From positions 100,129-144,429 of the forward strand of contig MU129076.1 of assembly GCA_014904985.1 (NCBI GenBank): a stretch of DNA of 44,301 nt, read 5' to 3'. Position numbers and translations under genes: made by a program. Shown here one piece after another: positions 31,970-43,006 of the stretch. Source of the stretch: Hydnum rufescens UP504 (lineage: Eukaryota; Basidiomycota; Agaricomycetes; Cantharellales; Hydnaceae). Below the pieces are notes generated by a model that saw only the letters and a list, made by a program, of their open reading frames with translations, made no database searches and was not told where the DNA came from. Positions within the stretch are counted from its first letter, which is position 1. Every line of letters starts with the position of its first letter.

Positions 31970-32175
31970 GAGTGGCACGTGACGTACGCCGTAGCCAATA
32001 ACCGCCCATTTCAACAAAAAGAAGCAGAGCAAAGCAAACAAGGCAAAACGAAGCGGAAGCAGTTTCAGCATCCAATCCTCCCCCCGTACGAGGTCCAGGG
32101 TGGTCCCACAAGAATATGTTGGGAGATCCCCCCACCAGGGATTGGTTTTGAGAGACAACTGATTTTTGAGCCAAG
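31970..32175 (+). repeat. LTR-like inverted repeat arm, right
   Basis: Plus-strand partner of the 30,770-30,950 arm; TGTTGGGAGATCCCCCCACC begins at about 32,117. Confidence 0.45.
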
Positions 32176-32239
32176 CACAAACAACCTAGGATTGAGGCTA
32201 CTGTTTCAAGGTGGGGATGTGAGCGATCGAGTCACGTGT

Positions 32240-32905
32240 TCTCGACCGCCCGCTCTCGTCTACCAGATTTTGCGCCTTTTTGGGAGACTGACCCTTGTCT
32301 GCCGCCGCCTTTCTCTTTCGTTTTTTGGACTCGGATTCTTCAGACCCGGTCTCGGTCTCTAGCTCCTTCGACGCCTCTTCGTCAGATCCTTTGGTCGGAC
32401 CTCTTGCACCTCGTTATCTTCTTTAATGGATCCGCCATCATCTTCCTCCATGTCTGCGTCCTCTACATCTTGCTCCTTTACTTTTGGCTTCTTCGAAGAC
32501 CCTACACCATTACTTTTCCACTTTCATTCCGCCTCGTAACGATTATGGGCAGCATCCGTGGGCTTCAACAGGACTGTTGGCGATCTCTCCCTCGGACGCG
32601 AAGCGAATGCCCTTTTTGTTAGCCTCGATCCGTACTGACTCGTCAAGTTGTGCCAGTTCTCTGCAGGTTCGCGCGAACTCGGCAGACAGCATGGTGACTT
32701 TGCAATCGTACTCAGTATTTGAGATTCCAAGGTATCCGTTAATTTCATTTTGTATTCTGCAACGTCCGCGTCTGTCTCTGTGTTGGAAATGTGCGATACC
32801 ATTCACTTTTTAGCCTCAAATCGCAGGCTGAGGACATCGGCGTTGTCCTTTGCCTGGAGAGTTACCTCGTCATCGTCTTTAGCGCATTTGAGCACTGCAG
32901 GGGGG
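32240..32905 (-). pseudogene. PCNA (sliding clamp) gene relic
   Basis: On the minus strand, split over frames, it reads VLKCAKDDDEVTLQAKDNAD and VLSLRFEAKK, then YLGISNTEYDCKVTMLSAEF, ARTCRELAQLDESVRIEA, IRFASEGEIANS, VLLKPTDAA, and an acidic/basic stretch (EETETGSEE-like, then KKRKRKAAADKGQSPKKAQ). These are the central segments of eukaryotic PCNA in order. The charged part resembles the extra insertion that I recall in basidiomycete PCNAs. The N-terminal ~25 residues, the start, and the C-terminal domain are missing. Several frameshifts and a stop after FEAKK interrupt it. Its truncated 5' side lies exactly at the edge of the duplicated zinc-knuckle segment. Confidence 0.85.
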
Positions 32906-33790
32906 TTCGACCCACCATCTCCGAGCAATTGAAGCATTTTTGTTGTACCCCACTATTCAGACACTCACGACTGATATGACCAGCCCCCCCCCCCCCCCAC
33001 ACACACACGTGTAACACGTTTTGCTACTTGAAAATCCTCCAAATGCGCCACCCTCACACCCTCTACCTAGTCCGGAGCCTCCATTCCGAGGACATGAACC
33101 TGGGCGTAGACTCAACTTGTGACGTTCTTGTCCACCGCCAGAGACACCATTGCCCACTACGTGAGACATGACCTCTGCCGCCTGAAATTGTCGACAGTAG
33201 AGTGAGAAGTAATGGACCCATGGAGCTCGATCCAAAATGTACCTGTTGTAGTTGAATTATCGACACTTCATGTCAGCTCGTCTAAATATCACACTGTTGG
33301 ATTTTGGCTCACCACGTCGGATTTCCGGCTTGGTGGCCAACTCGATTCAAACGGGACAAAAAAGCCAGCGCGACAGGCAAAGATATTCATGTGGGTATCC
33401 ATCCGGGATCATAATCCAGTGCCAGTGGGAATGAGAAGCAAGGAGGTTTGACTTGAGATTAGAAGACCCGGGCCGACAATGGATGGGAAAGATAATCGCT
33501 TGGTCAATTTATACATCACTAATCCTGGCTGCACGATGGTGTGGACGCTGCTCAAACGTACGGAGAGCACGCCCTGAGGGCAGCAGACTCAAGCAAGGGA
33601 AAGAAGGAGGAGGAAAATCTCACGAGCTCCACAAGCATGTTCTTCCTCCAGACATATCCCATCCCATATTTTTCAAGCGTGTAGACGTGCAGTCACGGAA
33701 TACCAAATGCGTCCCAAAACAGCAGGAAAACGGATGTTGCCGCGGTCAATTCCGCTACATCTCCCTTAGGTAACCCATAGTCAACCGTGA
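32905..33790 (-). pseudogene. Decayed duplicate of the zinc-knuckle gene
   Basis: It aligns with 23,909-24,800. The exon encoding CYTC..GHISREC..CFNCSEM is recognisable, but the last three exons lie beyond the breakpoint. The exon with CGQVGHIAR and much of the CHQCNQEGHIARDC exon are deleted. A run of 15 C followed by an (AC)n tract (32,984-33,008) interrupts a knuckle. It cannot encode a working protein. Confidence 0.85.
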
Positions 33791-34257
33791 CGCCCATTAA
33801 TTATGTTCTGCTGCTTTCACATCAGCACTTCCTCCCCATGGATGTAACTCTTATCGTTAAATTTTGAGGTCTCTCTCACACAAACATTCTGGAAAGCCTC
33901 AGCCCGATGGTTCCAAACCCTGACCGGGTCTAGCTCCCTGGAATCGTAAGATCCAAATCCCCTCCCTTTAAACCAGACACTGTCAACAAATGAGTCATTA
34001 CATGGAGCCAATGAGTCCGCTTGAAAAAAAAAAAATAACTATCTAAATTGTGTCCCTTCAAATGTCAACCCAAAAAGACCGAAAACTCGTGAAATTTCGT
34101 AAGACCACACCCTAAGCAGGGCGTCCACATGTCGAAGATCCGCAATAGGGGTACAGAATATTTATGCACTCGGTGCTTCGCGACCACCCACCGACCTGAG
34201 TTCTACACCCATGTCTGTGGGGGTATTGCAGAACCATATTCAGGGAGGGAACGAGCG
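33791..34257. other. Duplicated intergenic region (no gene)
   Basis: Counterpart of about 25,060-25,455. It matches in patches (for example ccgaaaactcgtgaaatttcgtaag in shorter pieces) and has no conserved frame. Confidence 0.5.
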
Positions 34258-36576
34258 CTACCGGAGGACACGCGCCCCCTTAGGGGCCCGTGGAGAGCGT
34301 GGGGAGTTAGTACGTGTAGTACCCGTCGGAGTTGTTGGTGAAGGATTAACAACAATCAGTTGCTGGGTGCTTGACATGGCAGAGGGGTCCGGGAACGAAT
34401 TTCTGAGTCGCGAGTCATCGTCCTCATCCCGCGATGGGCGAGAAACGCCAAAACCGACCGCGCCAACAGCCAGAAGGGTCCCATCTGTACCCGCAACAAT
34501 ACCGGCGGTGGGGTCCCTCCTAACCCACTAGGCACACCTCCGAAGCCGACCGGAGAGCCAGGACCCCCTATTCCGCCTGGACCCCCAGTGCTAGGTCCGG
34601 GACCCGGGCCAGAAGCGCCCCCGAATCCAGCCCCATGTCCCGGGAGCCCCGAGCCGCCAGAAAAACCTGGCGTATATCCAGGACTAGAACCATTCCCTCC
34701 GAAAGGCACTTGACCCCGCCAGCACCTGGGGCACCTGATACATATCCAGGCCCCAAGCCGCCGCCGGGAGTGTTTGGGGCATATCCAGCACCACCTGATC
34801 CATTTCCTCCGAAGGGTGCCTGAGCCCCTCCGCCGCTCCCACTGCCAGAAACACCAGAAGGATAAGATGCATGTCCGGGACCCCCTGAACCACCGGCGGG
34901 TTGATTCGGTGCATATACATGGCCCGGCTCATTCCCTGCAAAGGGTGCCTGATCCCCACCACCATTCCCACTACCAGAAGCACCAGAGGGAGCTGATACA
35001 TACCCAGGTCCTCCAAAACCACCAGTAGGTCCAGTACCAGCACTGAAATGATCTGGTAGAAGCCCGGTTCCTCCCGGACCAGGGCCACCATACACCATGA
35101 AATGTGGTTCCTCAGTAATAGGCACATCAGGACCAGGTCCGGAGCCAGTTTCCTGGTGACGAAGACAATACCATGCGAGAACTCCTAGAAGGAGGACGGC
35201 TGCAACACCTCCCGCAGTGCTTCCTGCCACGACAGCCGTGTGATTGCTCTTTGGTCACGTCCGCCCGCACCACCGCTTGCTAGGCTAGTTGTCACAGATG
35301 CAGAAGGTGAGGCAAGAGGTGTATTGCTCGAGCCCGAGAAGGATGTGATAATAGAGCCGGATACAGAGAAACTTGAGGCAGAAGTACGATCTGAAATGCT
35401 GAAGGCCACCTTACTGGAGGTGGATACTGATGGAGGGGTAGTTGGATCTGGTTCGCCTAGAGTGGGTGATGGAGGGGTAGTCGGATCTGGTTCGCCTACA
35501 GTGAGTGATGGAGGGGGAGTCGGATCTGGTTCACCTGGAGTTGAGATGGAGCTGGAGGTTGAGCTAGAGCTCGGAGTGCTCGATATACTCGTTGATGTGT
35601 TCGGCGCCAATAACGCGCCGACATCCCGGACCTTCCAAGGGTTATCTGCACATCCAAATTCGAGATTAGCTCAACCTCCCATGTGGGCTATATAATGAAA
35701 AAAAAAGACATTCCAGCAATCTTCCTAGCCACCACAGGGTCATAACTGCCATCACTGAACCTTGGATTATAGAATGCCCACGCCGGTATTGCGGTGCTTT
35801 CGGGTATGTGCTGAGAATAACTATCGTGCATTTCAGTAGGGCTTTCCTGAATGGACGTTGCCTCATCACGTGAGATTACCCACTATGATATCGTTATCAA
35901 ATTGCTTGGACAGTTGGCACTCCAAGCATCCCATCTTTAATCAGAAGGTGAGACGATTGAAGATAAAGCCACGTAAGGTAGAGCCCTTACCTGACCCAGG
36001 ACGCACCCTGACACGCCCCGCAAGCAGAGACAAGTTCATACATAACAGTTGAGCAGATACCTGCGAAGTGTGATTGAGCTTATCGTCTGGCAAGATGGAA
36101 AACACCTCGAACGAACACGCATTCTGCGTGCTAGGATCGGTTGTGGGACCGGAGTACTGATTCCCGGGGAAAGCGGATGAATCGAATACCCTAAAAGGAT
36201 TCCATAGTGTATGATTGGAATAACAATGAAGATATAAGGATACCATTTGGATTGCAAGCTGCTACCGCTTCTAATGTAGCAGCCACCTTGGGGGGCTCCG
36301 GATGAGTGCAGGTCAAAGAGAAAGCAGATTGGTGATGTACCGTGCATGGGGTCTGCCCCACGGAATTCTTGGCCTATTTGTTGATGGCATGAATAGCTGA
36401 GGATCAGCGTGAACGAGAGTACAGACCCATTCATATTCCGACCAACACGTAACGTCGGACTACAAAAGATATTAGGGTGTGGCAGGATAAGTTCGGAATG
36501 AAGTCCTTACAGTCTGAGCCTTGATGGTACTGAAGGACAGCGTAAATCCAGCAACCAAAAATATGAGGGGAGACAT
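34258..36576 (-). pseudogene. Decayed duplicate of the large membrane paralogue (copy B)
   Basis: Same order and orientation as copy A: signal peptide MSPLIFLVAGFTLSFSTIKA, QYSGPTTDPSTQNAC, CICSTVMYELVSACGACQ, WDAWS, a Thr/Pro stalk with three GEPDPTTPPS-like repeats, helix AGGVAAVLLLGVLAWYCL, a Gly-rich tail, and SPRSPRAPKGARVLR at the end. Against copy A it has a one-base loss in the GNRYSGP exon (about 36,164), one before the helix (about 35,253, DQ-KS-N), a shift after GAPGAGG (about 34,712) and one after SGLGG (about 34,525). It keeps one 29-residue tail repeat where A has four. Four or more shifts in one gene argue for decay rather than read errors. Confidence 0.8.
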
Positions 36577-37339
36577 AAAGTCAAGGCTCGTTCACGGGGG
36601 GAGGCCCTCTTATACGACTGAAAATAGCCCAGGCACCATGAATCTGGCGGGAGCGCAATTGAAATTGGGACATAAAAGTACTGGCGCAGCCTGAAGCATT
36701 GATTTTTCTCAGGTTTTGGAGTGTGCTTTTTACAAGGACATCAGGAGGGGCAGTGGCCAGGAGACGGTGGGAAACTCTAGTGGAATCTGCGGATACCACT
36801 TCACCACAACAGCAATGCGGCCTCGTTCGCAAAGCGAATCGAAAGTTGCCGTAAATCCAATCTGGGGCGGGAGCTATTTGTCATAACTTATTGTACAGCG
36901 GACACCCAGTCGGGGCATCTAGTCCAGGCGTTTGGGGACTCCCGGGGTTGAAATTTTTTGGACACCTGACATCCCCTAACACCCCTTTGATTCTAGGAAT
37001 ATGAAAAATCAGGATTGTTCAACAGATCTCTCTTGACTGGAAGATCAGAATTCATGGGTAGCGGCGCAAGCGCCAATCCCCGACTCTAAAGCCGTTAGGA
37101 CGGTCCGATGTCAAAATTATTTCGGGCGTTGCTAACTCGATAACGTCGATCTTCGCTGTAAGCTCAGATACCCAGGAAATTCTCTCCCCTTAATCTCGAC
37201 AAGGAAGAAGGTGCCACGGAGTACGCTCTGTGGTCGTTATCTCGTTATTCGCAAGCTTGGTTGGGGCCACTTTAACATCGTGTGGGTTGTAAATGATTGA
37301 TGGTAATAAGACCACTAACCACCGCTTCCCTCAACTGCC
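36577..37339. other. Upstream flank of copy B and unique sequence (no gene)
   Basis: Similarity to the region upstream of copy A ends at about 36,895. The remainder is unique, apart from the 48-bp repeat at 37,123-37,170 that recurs at 37,876-37,923. No coding signal is seen. Confidence 0.5.
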
Positions 37340-37923
37340 ACACCAACGACGCGTCGCTTTGAACAGTGCCAACGTGCATGTGGCTCTCAAGTGGTCAAGT
37401 CCTCGCCCAAGTACGCACAGACCCCGCGCAATGAGATCGCTCCTTAACCAGATCAGCAATATCCCGAACCCGAATCATCCCGGCCGTGCGCATTTGGTAC
37501 AATTTCTTAACTCGTTCGAGCTTAAGCCGGATGACAGCATTCCTGGGTCATCCACCGTACATGTGACCGACTACCGACATGTTTGCATGATATTTGAGCC
37601 CCTCGGGGGGAATGTGCTTACCCTTCGGTGCTTACACTGGTGCGACGAGACCAATCTCAAAAGGGTATCCTTATTGTGCTCGTCCAGCAAATCACACGTT
37701 AAATGTGACAAGTACTCGAGTTCTTACATCAAAACTGCCAGCTCATACACATGGACCTCAAGCCGGAGAACGTCATGGTTGTCGTGGACAACGTCGAGGA
37801 TCTTGTTGGTGAAGATCACGCAGTCCGAGAGTTGGTTTTAGCTGTTGGAACGGCTGATATGTTGGGTCTACCGCTCGGGCGTTGGTAACTCAATAATGTT
37901 AATCTCCGCTGTAAGCACAGATA
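37123..37923. repeat. 48-bp direct repeats bracketing the kinase relic
   Basis: CGGGCGTTG(C/G)TAACTC begins both copies (37,123-37,170 and 37,876-37,923) and CGCTGTAAGC(T/A)CAGATA ends them. They differ at about six positions and flank the SRPK-like fragment. Confidence 0.75.
37340..37845 (+). pseudogene. SRPK-type protein kinase fragment
   Basis: It begins HVALKWSSP (beta-3 VAIK-like, Lys kept), then LLNQISNIPNPNHPGRAHLV, QFLNSF, HVCMIFEPLGGNVLTL, and in a shifted frame GILIVLVQQIT and VLEFLHQNCQLIHMDLKPEN (HxDLKPEN catalytic loop at about 37,744), then VMVVVDNVEDLVGED. This is the SR-protein kinase layout. The P-loop and everything after the catalytic loop (the DFG region and C-lobe) are missing, and the frame is broken between the halves, so it is a truncated relic. 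Confidence 0.8.
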
Positions 37924-37939
37924 TTTGGCAGCAAGACAG

Positions 37940-38205
37940 ATGGGAATTACAGTGGCAGATCTGAGAGCCAATTTGCGTTGCACATCGGTCTCTGCGTCGA
38001 CCAGATCTCGTATAACCTCTGCCTCTGTCAAGTCGATCTGGCCGCTCTCGAATGCCCAGCGAGTAAATTCACCAGGCTCTGCAGGACGGAGAGTGGGTAT
38101 ATGTGACAGAGTGGAGAGGACGGCAGAGGTAACAGCACGGCCCGAGTGGACGTGTAATTCGAGGACATCACGCGAAGTATAAAGTATACGTACTGTACCC
38201 ACTCT
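37940..38205 (-). pseudogene. MnmE/MSS1 (tRNA-modifying GTPase) N-domain fragment
   Basis: The minus frame reads [55 protein letters not shown] and QRKLALRSA, the tetrahydrofolate-binding N-terminal part of MnmE (PGEFT-RAF..G..DLTEAE..RDLV.A.T). The G domain and the start are absent. MnmE homologues modify the wobble uridine of mitochondrial tRNAs. Substitutions such as R to W in the PGEFTRRAF motif support a non-functional relic. Confidence 0.82.
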
Positions 38206-38835
38206 AAGTCTAACAAACGGTCACGTCACAACAGGAAAAATTTTGCTAGAACTGATAGCAACGCTGTCACATCTGGGGGGGGCTTTGCTACCAAACCACG
38301 TGACTCAAAAATTGGCCAGGCGCCTAATTATCGGTTTTGGGGTAACAGCAACCAAGCTTCTATGTTATGGGGCATATTTTGAATGAAAGAGGGACGAGAA
38401 AAGTAAGGAATGAGTAAACCAAAAGAAGTTTTGGGGACCAACGGTGGTGAACCGATGACACAAAATTGGCTTCTTTAAGCCAGTGTCCACCGAGATGTCC
38501 AGGGAATAAAATTATTGAGGGTGCGCAGATTGTGTGAACTATAAACATGTATCTAGATGCTGTCAGAAAAAACGGTAACACTGAACTGGGTGGATTACTT
38601 ACATGCTGCGAAGCTTACTCATCGATCTCAATGAGTTTCCCAATGATGCCATGGGGGACTTCAATTTCGGGTGTCTGGTAATGGCTAGGTCGACGATGAG
38701 AGGCCGGAAATGAGGTAACATGAGTACTCTCATCCAAGTTGGAGGGATTTTTGTCATTCTTGTCGCTGGATACATCCAGATCCATATCCCCATTGGCATT
38801 GTGATCAGTGAGAGTCTCATCATCAAACTTGCTCA
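38206..38835. other. Gene-free stretch left of the DDE transposase
   Basis: Probably the 3' part of the transposon or its flank. I searched for terminal inverted repeats matching the 41.1-42.1 kb side and found none I can defend. Confidence 0.4.
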
Positions 38836-41111
38836 GAACTCAGAAGCCAAGTTCATTGTCCTTGGCCATATGAAAGAGTGTATTTTGAATTGTGAATTTC
38901 ATCTCGCCAGGACTGATAAGTTGGAGTCGAGCGATATGCATGGATGTCAATTCAGTGTCGTCATCAGTGTCATACTCGGAGAATTCTGGGTGGTCGACAT
39001 CAATGGGAAGATCCCCAGGCTCAGGGGCAACAAGCAATGCGAAAGAAGAATCTTCCGTGAAACGTTCCATAATGGTACATACAGCTTCTGCACTTGTCAA
39101 GCATGCATATGAGAGGTTCCAATTCTTCACAATGCATTGCTTCCATGCCTGCTGAGAGGGGCATTGAGTCATTGTGTGAGAATATAATCAAGCCATGGAC
39201 CGACCGCCTTTACTACTTTTGGCTGCTTGAGGAGCCAGCAATAGGTATTCGTGATCCATTTTGCATTTTCATTTCATAGTTGCTCAAGATTATTGGGCAG
39301 CGAGATATTGCTGAGGTTCTGGCCCAATTTAATATTGTTTTCAGCAGAGGTCACGAGAAATTCTAAGCATTGGGTTCGAATGTTGTGCTTAATGACACAT
39401 AACCCTACATTGGTGGGCTGAATTTTTCTGGTGCCTGTTAAGTAGTGTCAGCAAAGGAATAATAATCTTTAAGAAAGAGAGGGTGCACAACCAGCAGGAA
39501 TATACCCAATCTTTATAAGAGCATGCTTGTCCTTCATCCAGTTATGGTAATCCTCACTTCGATGGACAGACCAAGAATCGATCAAGAGAATTGCCCTTTG
39601 TGTGAGTGGTAATGCCAAATCTTTCTTGATCCTTGTGATGTATGGTACAAGGACATTATCTGTCCACTGGATTACCACAGCAGTTAGCAGTGAATGAAAT
39701 ATCAGGGAATCATACAATTTGAACTGACTGCATAGCCTCAAGAGAGCTCCAATGATTGTCTCCCCCTGGAGTCCAAAGGATACCCATCTCCTCACCTGCT
39801 GCATGGGAGTTGATCGACAGGAGGACTCTTCAGGTTTTTCCTTTGATGATGGCTTGAAAAGGGAGAATGATGCCAGCTGCCGAACTCGCAACCATCAGAC
39901 TAAACTGTCACTTTTCGTCCTTGGCAAAGGTATTGACTTGCTTTGAACCTGTGGGTGCCCAGGTCTTATTCCCTGCTGGAATCAAACAGACACCAGTTTG
40001 GTCTGCATTGATTATGAGCTTGGCGGGAATGTCAAATATTTTAATATAGTAAACAAAACGCATGAACATATCCTTGCAAAGCTTTTCCCAGTTATCTGGA
40101 GTCTTTTGTGTCACCCAGGTGGAAGTATGCATAGACCATCATAAATTTGAATGTAGGAATTTATGAATGAAGGTGTCCGAACACTTGAATTTTTGGTCCT
40201 CAAGGAGCTCAGGGGCATGAGATTGAATGATTCCCAGAATCTGGGACTTGATGAGGACATGGGACACTGGCACACTGATGGCATGAAAATTCTGGAGTCA
40301 CTCACAGATAGCCTTCACAATTGCTGGATGCTTTGACTGGAATAGACATGAGATCAATACTTCCATGGGGAATGACAATCTTATTACCAAAAAGTAAGGG
40401 TGCCCCAAGTTGGAGTTGTGCTCAAGAATACCTTGACACACTTTCTCTACAGCTTCCAGGGTCTTCTTGGTCCATTGGCCATGCCCACAATCATGATCCT
40501 TTGGAGAGCATTTCTCCATCCACCTCATGACAGTCCTGGGATGGAGTGTATTAAATTGTGCACCACCGGGTGATTTCCGAAGACTTTGGATAGCCTTTGA
40601 TACCTTCCAGTTGTTCTGAACCATTGCTTCAGAAATAGCTGCCCAGCATGGGGGTTGGAACCACTGTGTATGGTGGCGATGGTGACAGGGCTTGATCACA
40701 TGACCACCCTTGCCCTTGATTGGCGATAATAATTGTGAGTTGGGTCCAGATCGTTGCACTAGTGCAAATTTTGGAGGCATTACATGCTATGTCTACTAGT
40801 TAGCACATAATAGTAGCAATGAGAAAGATATGAGAGACCACCTTAATAATTTTCCCCGATGAGTCTCTCAAGCCAAGATCAATATGAAGTTTTGCACAGA
40901 TGAGTCGGTGCTTGCACTGGTGAAGGCAAGCCTTTTCCCACTCCTCGTCATTTTTCATCACCTCCCTTTTCAGGGCAGTGCTTTTTTTGCTATATTGATG
41001 AGGCAAAGCTTTTCAAACTCAATAGAACTCTGTTCCCTATACTCATCTTTGGAAATACGCTTGACAAAGGCATCCATAGGCCCCACAAAATCATCAGGTG
41101 GCATGGTATGA
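38836..41111 (-). pseudogene. Multi-exon DDE transposase (pogo/DDE_1-like), degenerate
   Basis: The reading order on the minus strand starts MPPDDFVGPMDAFVKRISKD near 41,103, continues after a shift (KREVMKNDEEWEKACLHQ), then MPPKFALVQRSGPNSQ with a helix-turn-helix-like RTVMRWMEK region. The catalytic part has IINADQTGVC (first Asp at ~40,002), NKTWAPTGSKQV, LIDSWSVHRSEDYHNWMK (second Asp at ~39,578), IPAGC, then IQPTNVGLCVI, where relatives have QPCDVGIQ, so the third acid is Asn at ~39,410. The tail has NLSYACLTSAEAV. This family of DDE endonucleases is common in agaricomycete genomes. The order and domains are clear, while the exon joins, a TGA after NNLEQL and the Asn mark an inactive copy. 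Confidence 0.75.
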
Positions 41112-41844
41112 GGAATGAGATGAGATGAGAATCCCCAAGAAAAAAAAGGGAGCTTGCTGCTATAGAAGAAGGATTGGGAGCTCTGATGACTGTCAAATCA
41201 AACTCTGGTTCAGCCAGTGTGCAGATGGGAGACTGTATTTCTGTTTTTATTCAATGGGCTGGTTCGCTCTGATGGTTGATCACTCTCTAACAAGTTGTGT
41301 ATGGTATTCAGTGGAGGATAAAATTGTGGTATGGACTAGCTATAGTCAATGATATATCGTGGGATGCTTGTGAAAGGCTTATATGTGTTGTGTTGAACTG
41401 TTTACTGCTATTTGTGTGTACCTATTTGTGCCCTCCTGGTCAAAATGCGGATTCTAAAGAGGGTTCTAGACTAGTTTAAGCTTGATTCAGTGTGTCAATG
41501 TGTTTCTTTCTTCTTCTGACTTGACTTTGTTATTACTCACCTTTCCTTGGATGTCCAGCAACTCTAACCTTAGGTCCTGCAACTATCCTTGGCTTAGTAT
41601 TTCGTGTAGAGGGCTTCCAGTGACTTAGTCTTAACAACCTTGTATATGACTTAGCTCCAGATGGCTTTCAGATCAGTACTCTCTTCAGATGCAAGCAGAT
41701 TTGTAGACAGTAGTATATTCCAGTAGTGAGAAGATGGGGGGACACAGGAAAATCTACCAGCTTTTATACCTTTCTGAAGGTGGCTGTGTTTAAAGAATAT
41801 GACTCACTCCTAGGTGAGTCATATGTGAGAACAATAGGGTTGTC
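41112..41844. other. Gene-free stretch right of the DDE transposase
   Basis: A+T-richer DNA with many short repeats of TTGTG and TCTAG type. No frame beyond 60 codons resembles a known family. It may be the 5' part of the transposon. Confidence 0.4.
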
Positions 41845-42006
41845 AAGGAGGGTGAGTCATTCATAAAGTGGTTGCAAGGAAGGTGAGTCATTCATAAACA
41901 GAACAAAAGGGTTGCTAAGAAGGTGTTATCTTTCATAAAGTGGTTGCAAGGAAGGTGAGTCATTCATAAACAGAACAAAAGGGTAGTCAAGGAGGTGTTA
42001 TCTTTC
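41845..42006. repeat. Minisatellite, ~72-bp period
   Basis: gtgagtcattcataaacaga starts at 41,883 and 41,955. The units also share aagtggttgcaaggaag and ggtgttatcttt, and a partial unit precedes at 41,851. Confidence 0.75.
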
Positions 42007-42104
42007 TTATCTGTGAGGTTCTAGAAGTTATTTGTGGCAATGGGAGATGAAATCAAAGGATATTTCTGAGTTCTTGGAGATTAATTTGTTTGTAGTCTAG
42101 TGGT

Positions 42105-42135
42105 TAAGGGTCCATTTGGCTGCGGAGATTCGCCT
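42105..42135 (+). mobile_element. Candidate left terminus of a PIF/Harbinger element
   Basis: TTA is followed by AGGGTCCATTTGGCTGCGGA. Harbinger elements duplicate TWA targets and often start GGG(T/C)C..TTTGG. The transposase begins 0.9 kb to the right on the same strand. The matching right terminus is not in the window, so this stays a candidate. Confidence 0.4.
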
Positions 42136-42529
42136 GAATTTGTCCCAAAAATCACACCCCAAATCTCGCTGAGAATCTTTCCCCTTCACTCTCGGGTAAC
42201 ACCAAATATTCGTTCATAGTGAATCTTGTCTACAGTACTAGCCCTAGTATTGTATTGATCTATTGTGTATATGGCACCTGTTTCTCGTCCTCTGGCCACA
42301 ACTGCTGCTGTCAGGGCCACGCTGCAACAAGGGCACCAAACAAATGTAAACACAAATAATTCCGGCTAAGTCCAGTGTAAGTCCAGCTAAGTCCGCAAGA
42401 ATCCAGGCAAGAATGAGATAAGGAGGTTAGGGATGTCGGAGGAGCGGTCCAGCAGCCTGGAAGGGACTAGGTGGAAATGAGCACAGCAGTCCTTAAGCTC
42501 GTGGAGTTGACTGGATAATACTTGGAGCT

Positions 42530-42629
42530 GTAGTCCAGAGTAACAGCGGAAATCCTGAGATTATGTAATATGAATACAGAATACATGAAGGCTGACCTGT
42601 AGTCCAGAGTAACAGCGGAAATCCTGAGA
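42530..42629. repeat. Direct repeat pair, 69-bp spacing
   Basis: tgtagtccagagtaacagcg with the following ggaaatcctgaga occurs at 42,530 and 42,599. The area 42,290-43,000 contains no gene; a short ATG frame at about 42,272 (MAPVSRPLATTAAVRATLQQ) stops after about 30 codons. Confidence 0.8.
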
Positions 42630-42900
42630 GACCAAAGCTGGGGTCTCTGGACTTCGCTCTCAGACTACTTATACATGATGACTATACTACAGGGGAGTGA
42701 TTGCTAAACTGTGGGTGGTTACGAGGGGGACAGGAACAGGAACAGGAACTTGGCCAGGGGACAAACCGGAAGCAATGGGAAATGAAAGGGAAATGAAACC
42801 AAGATAGGGTTGGATCGGAGTCAAACCGGAATCAAGCCGGAAGCAAAGTGGACTTGGGCGAAGGAACTAAGCAGAGAACTGGACTGGAGGTGGGTGGACA

Positions 42901-42960
42901 AGGACTGGAGTGATCCGGAGTGGACTGGAGTGGACCAGAGTGGACCGGAGTGGACCGGAG
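42901..42960. repeat. 10-bp minisatellite, six units
   Basis: Six consecutive 10-bp units of the form TGGACCGGAG, each with at most a few substitutions, sit directly left of the transposase start. Confidence 0.9.
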
Positions 42961-43006
42961 TAAGGGACAAACCCTGACAGCTGCCAAAGCAATCTGACAT
43001 CGCACA

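Noticed and set aside
42093..42135. tRNA-like A box (tagtctagtggttaag), possible tRNA gene or SINE head
   Set aside because: No convincing B box or cloverleaf follows; the sequence after TTA fits a Harbinger terminus better.
42272..42370. Possible retrotransposon gag start (MAPVSRPLATT..)
   Set aside because: Stops after about 30 codons, no zinc knuckle, protease or polymerase follows.
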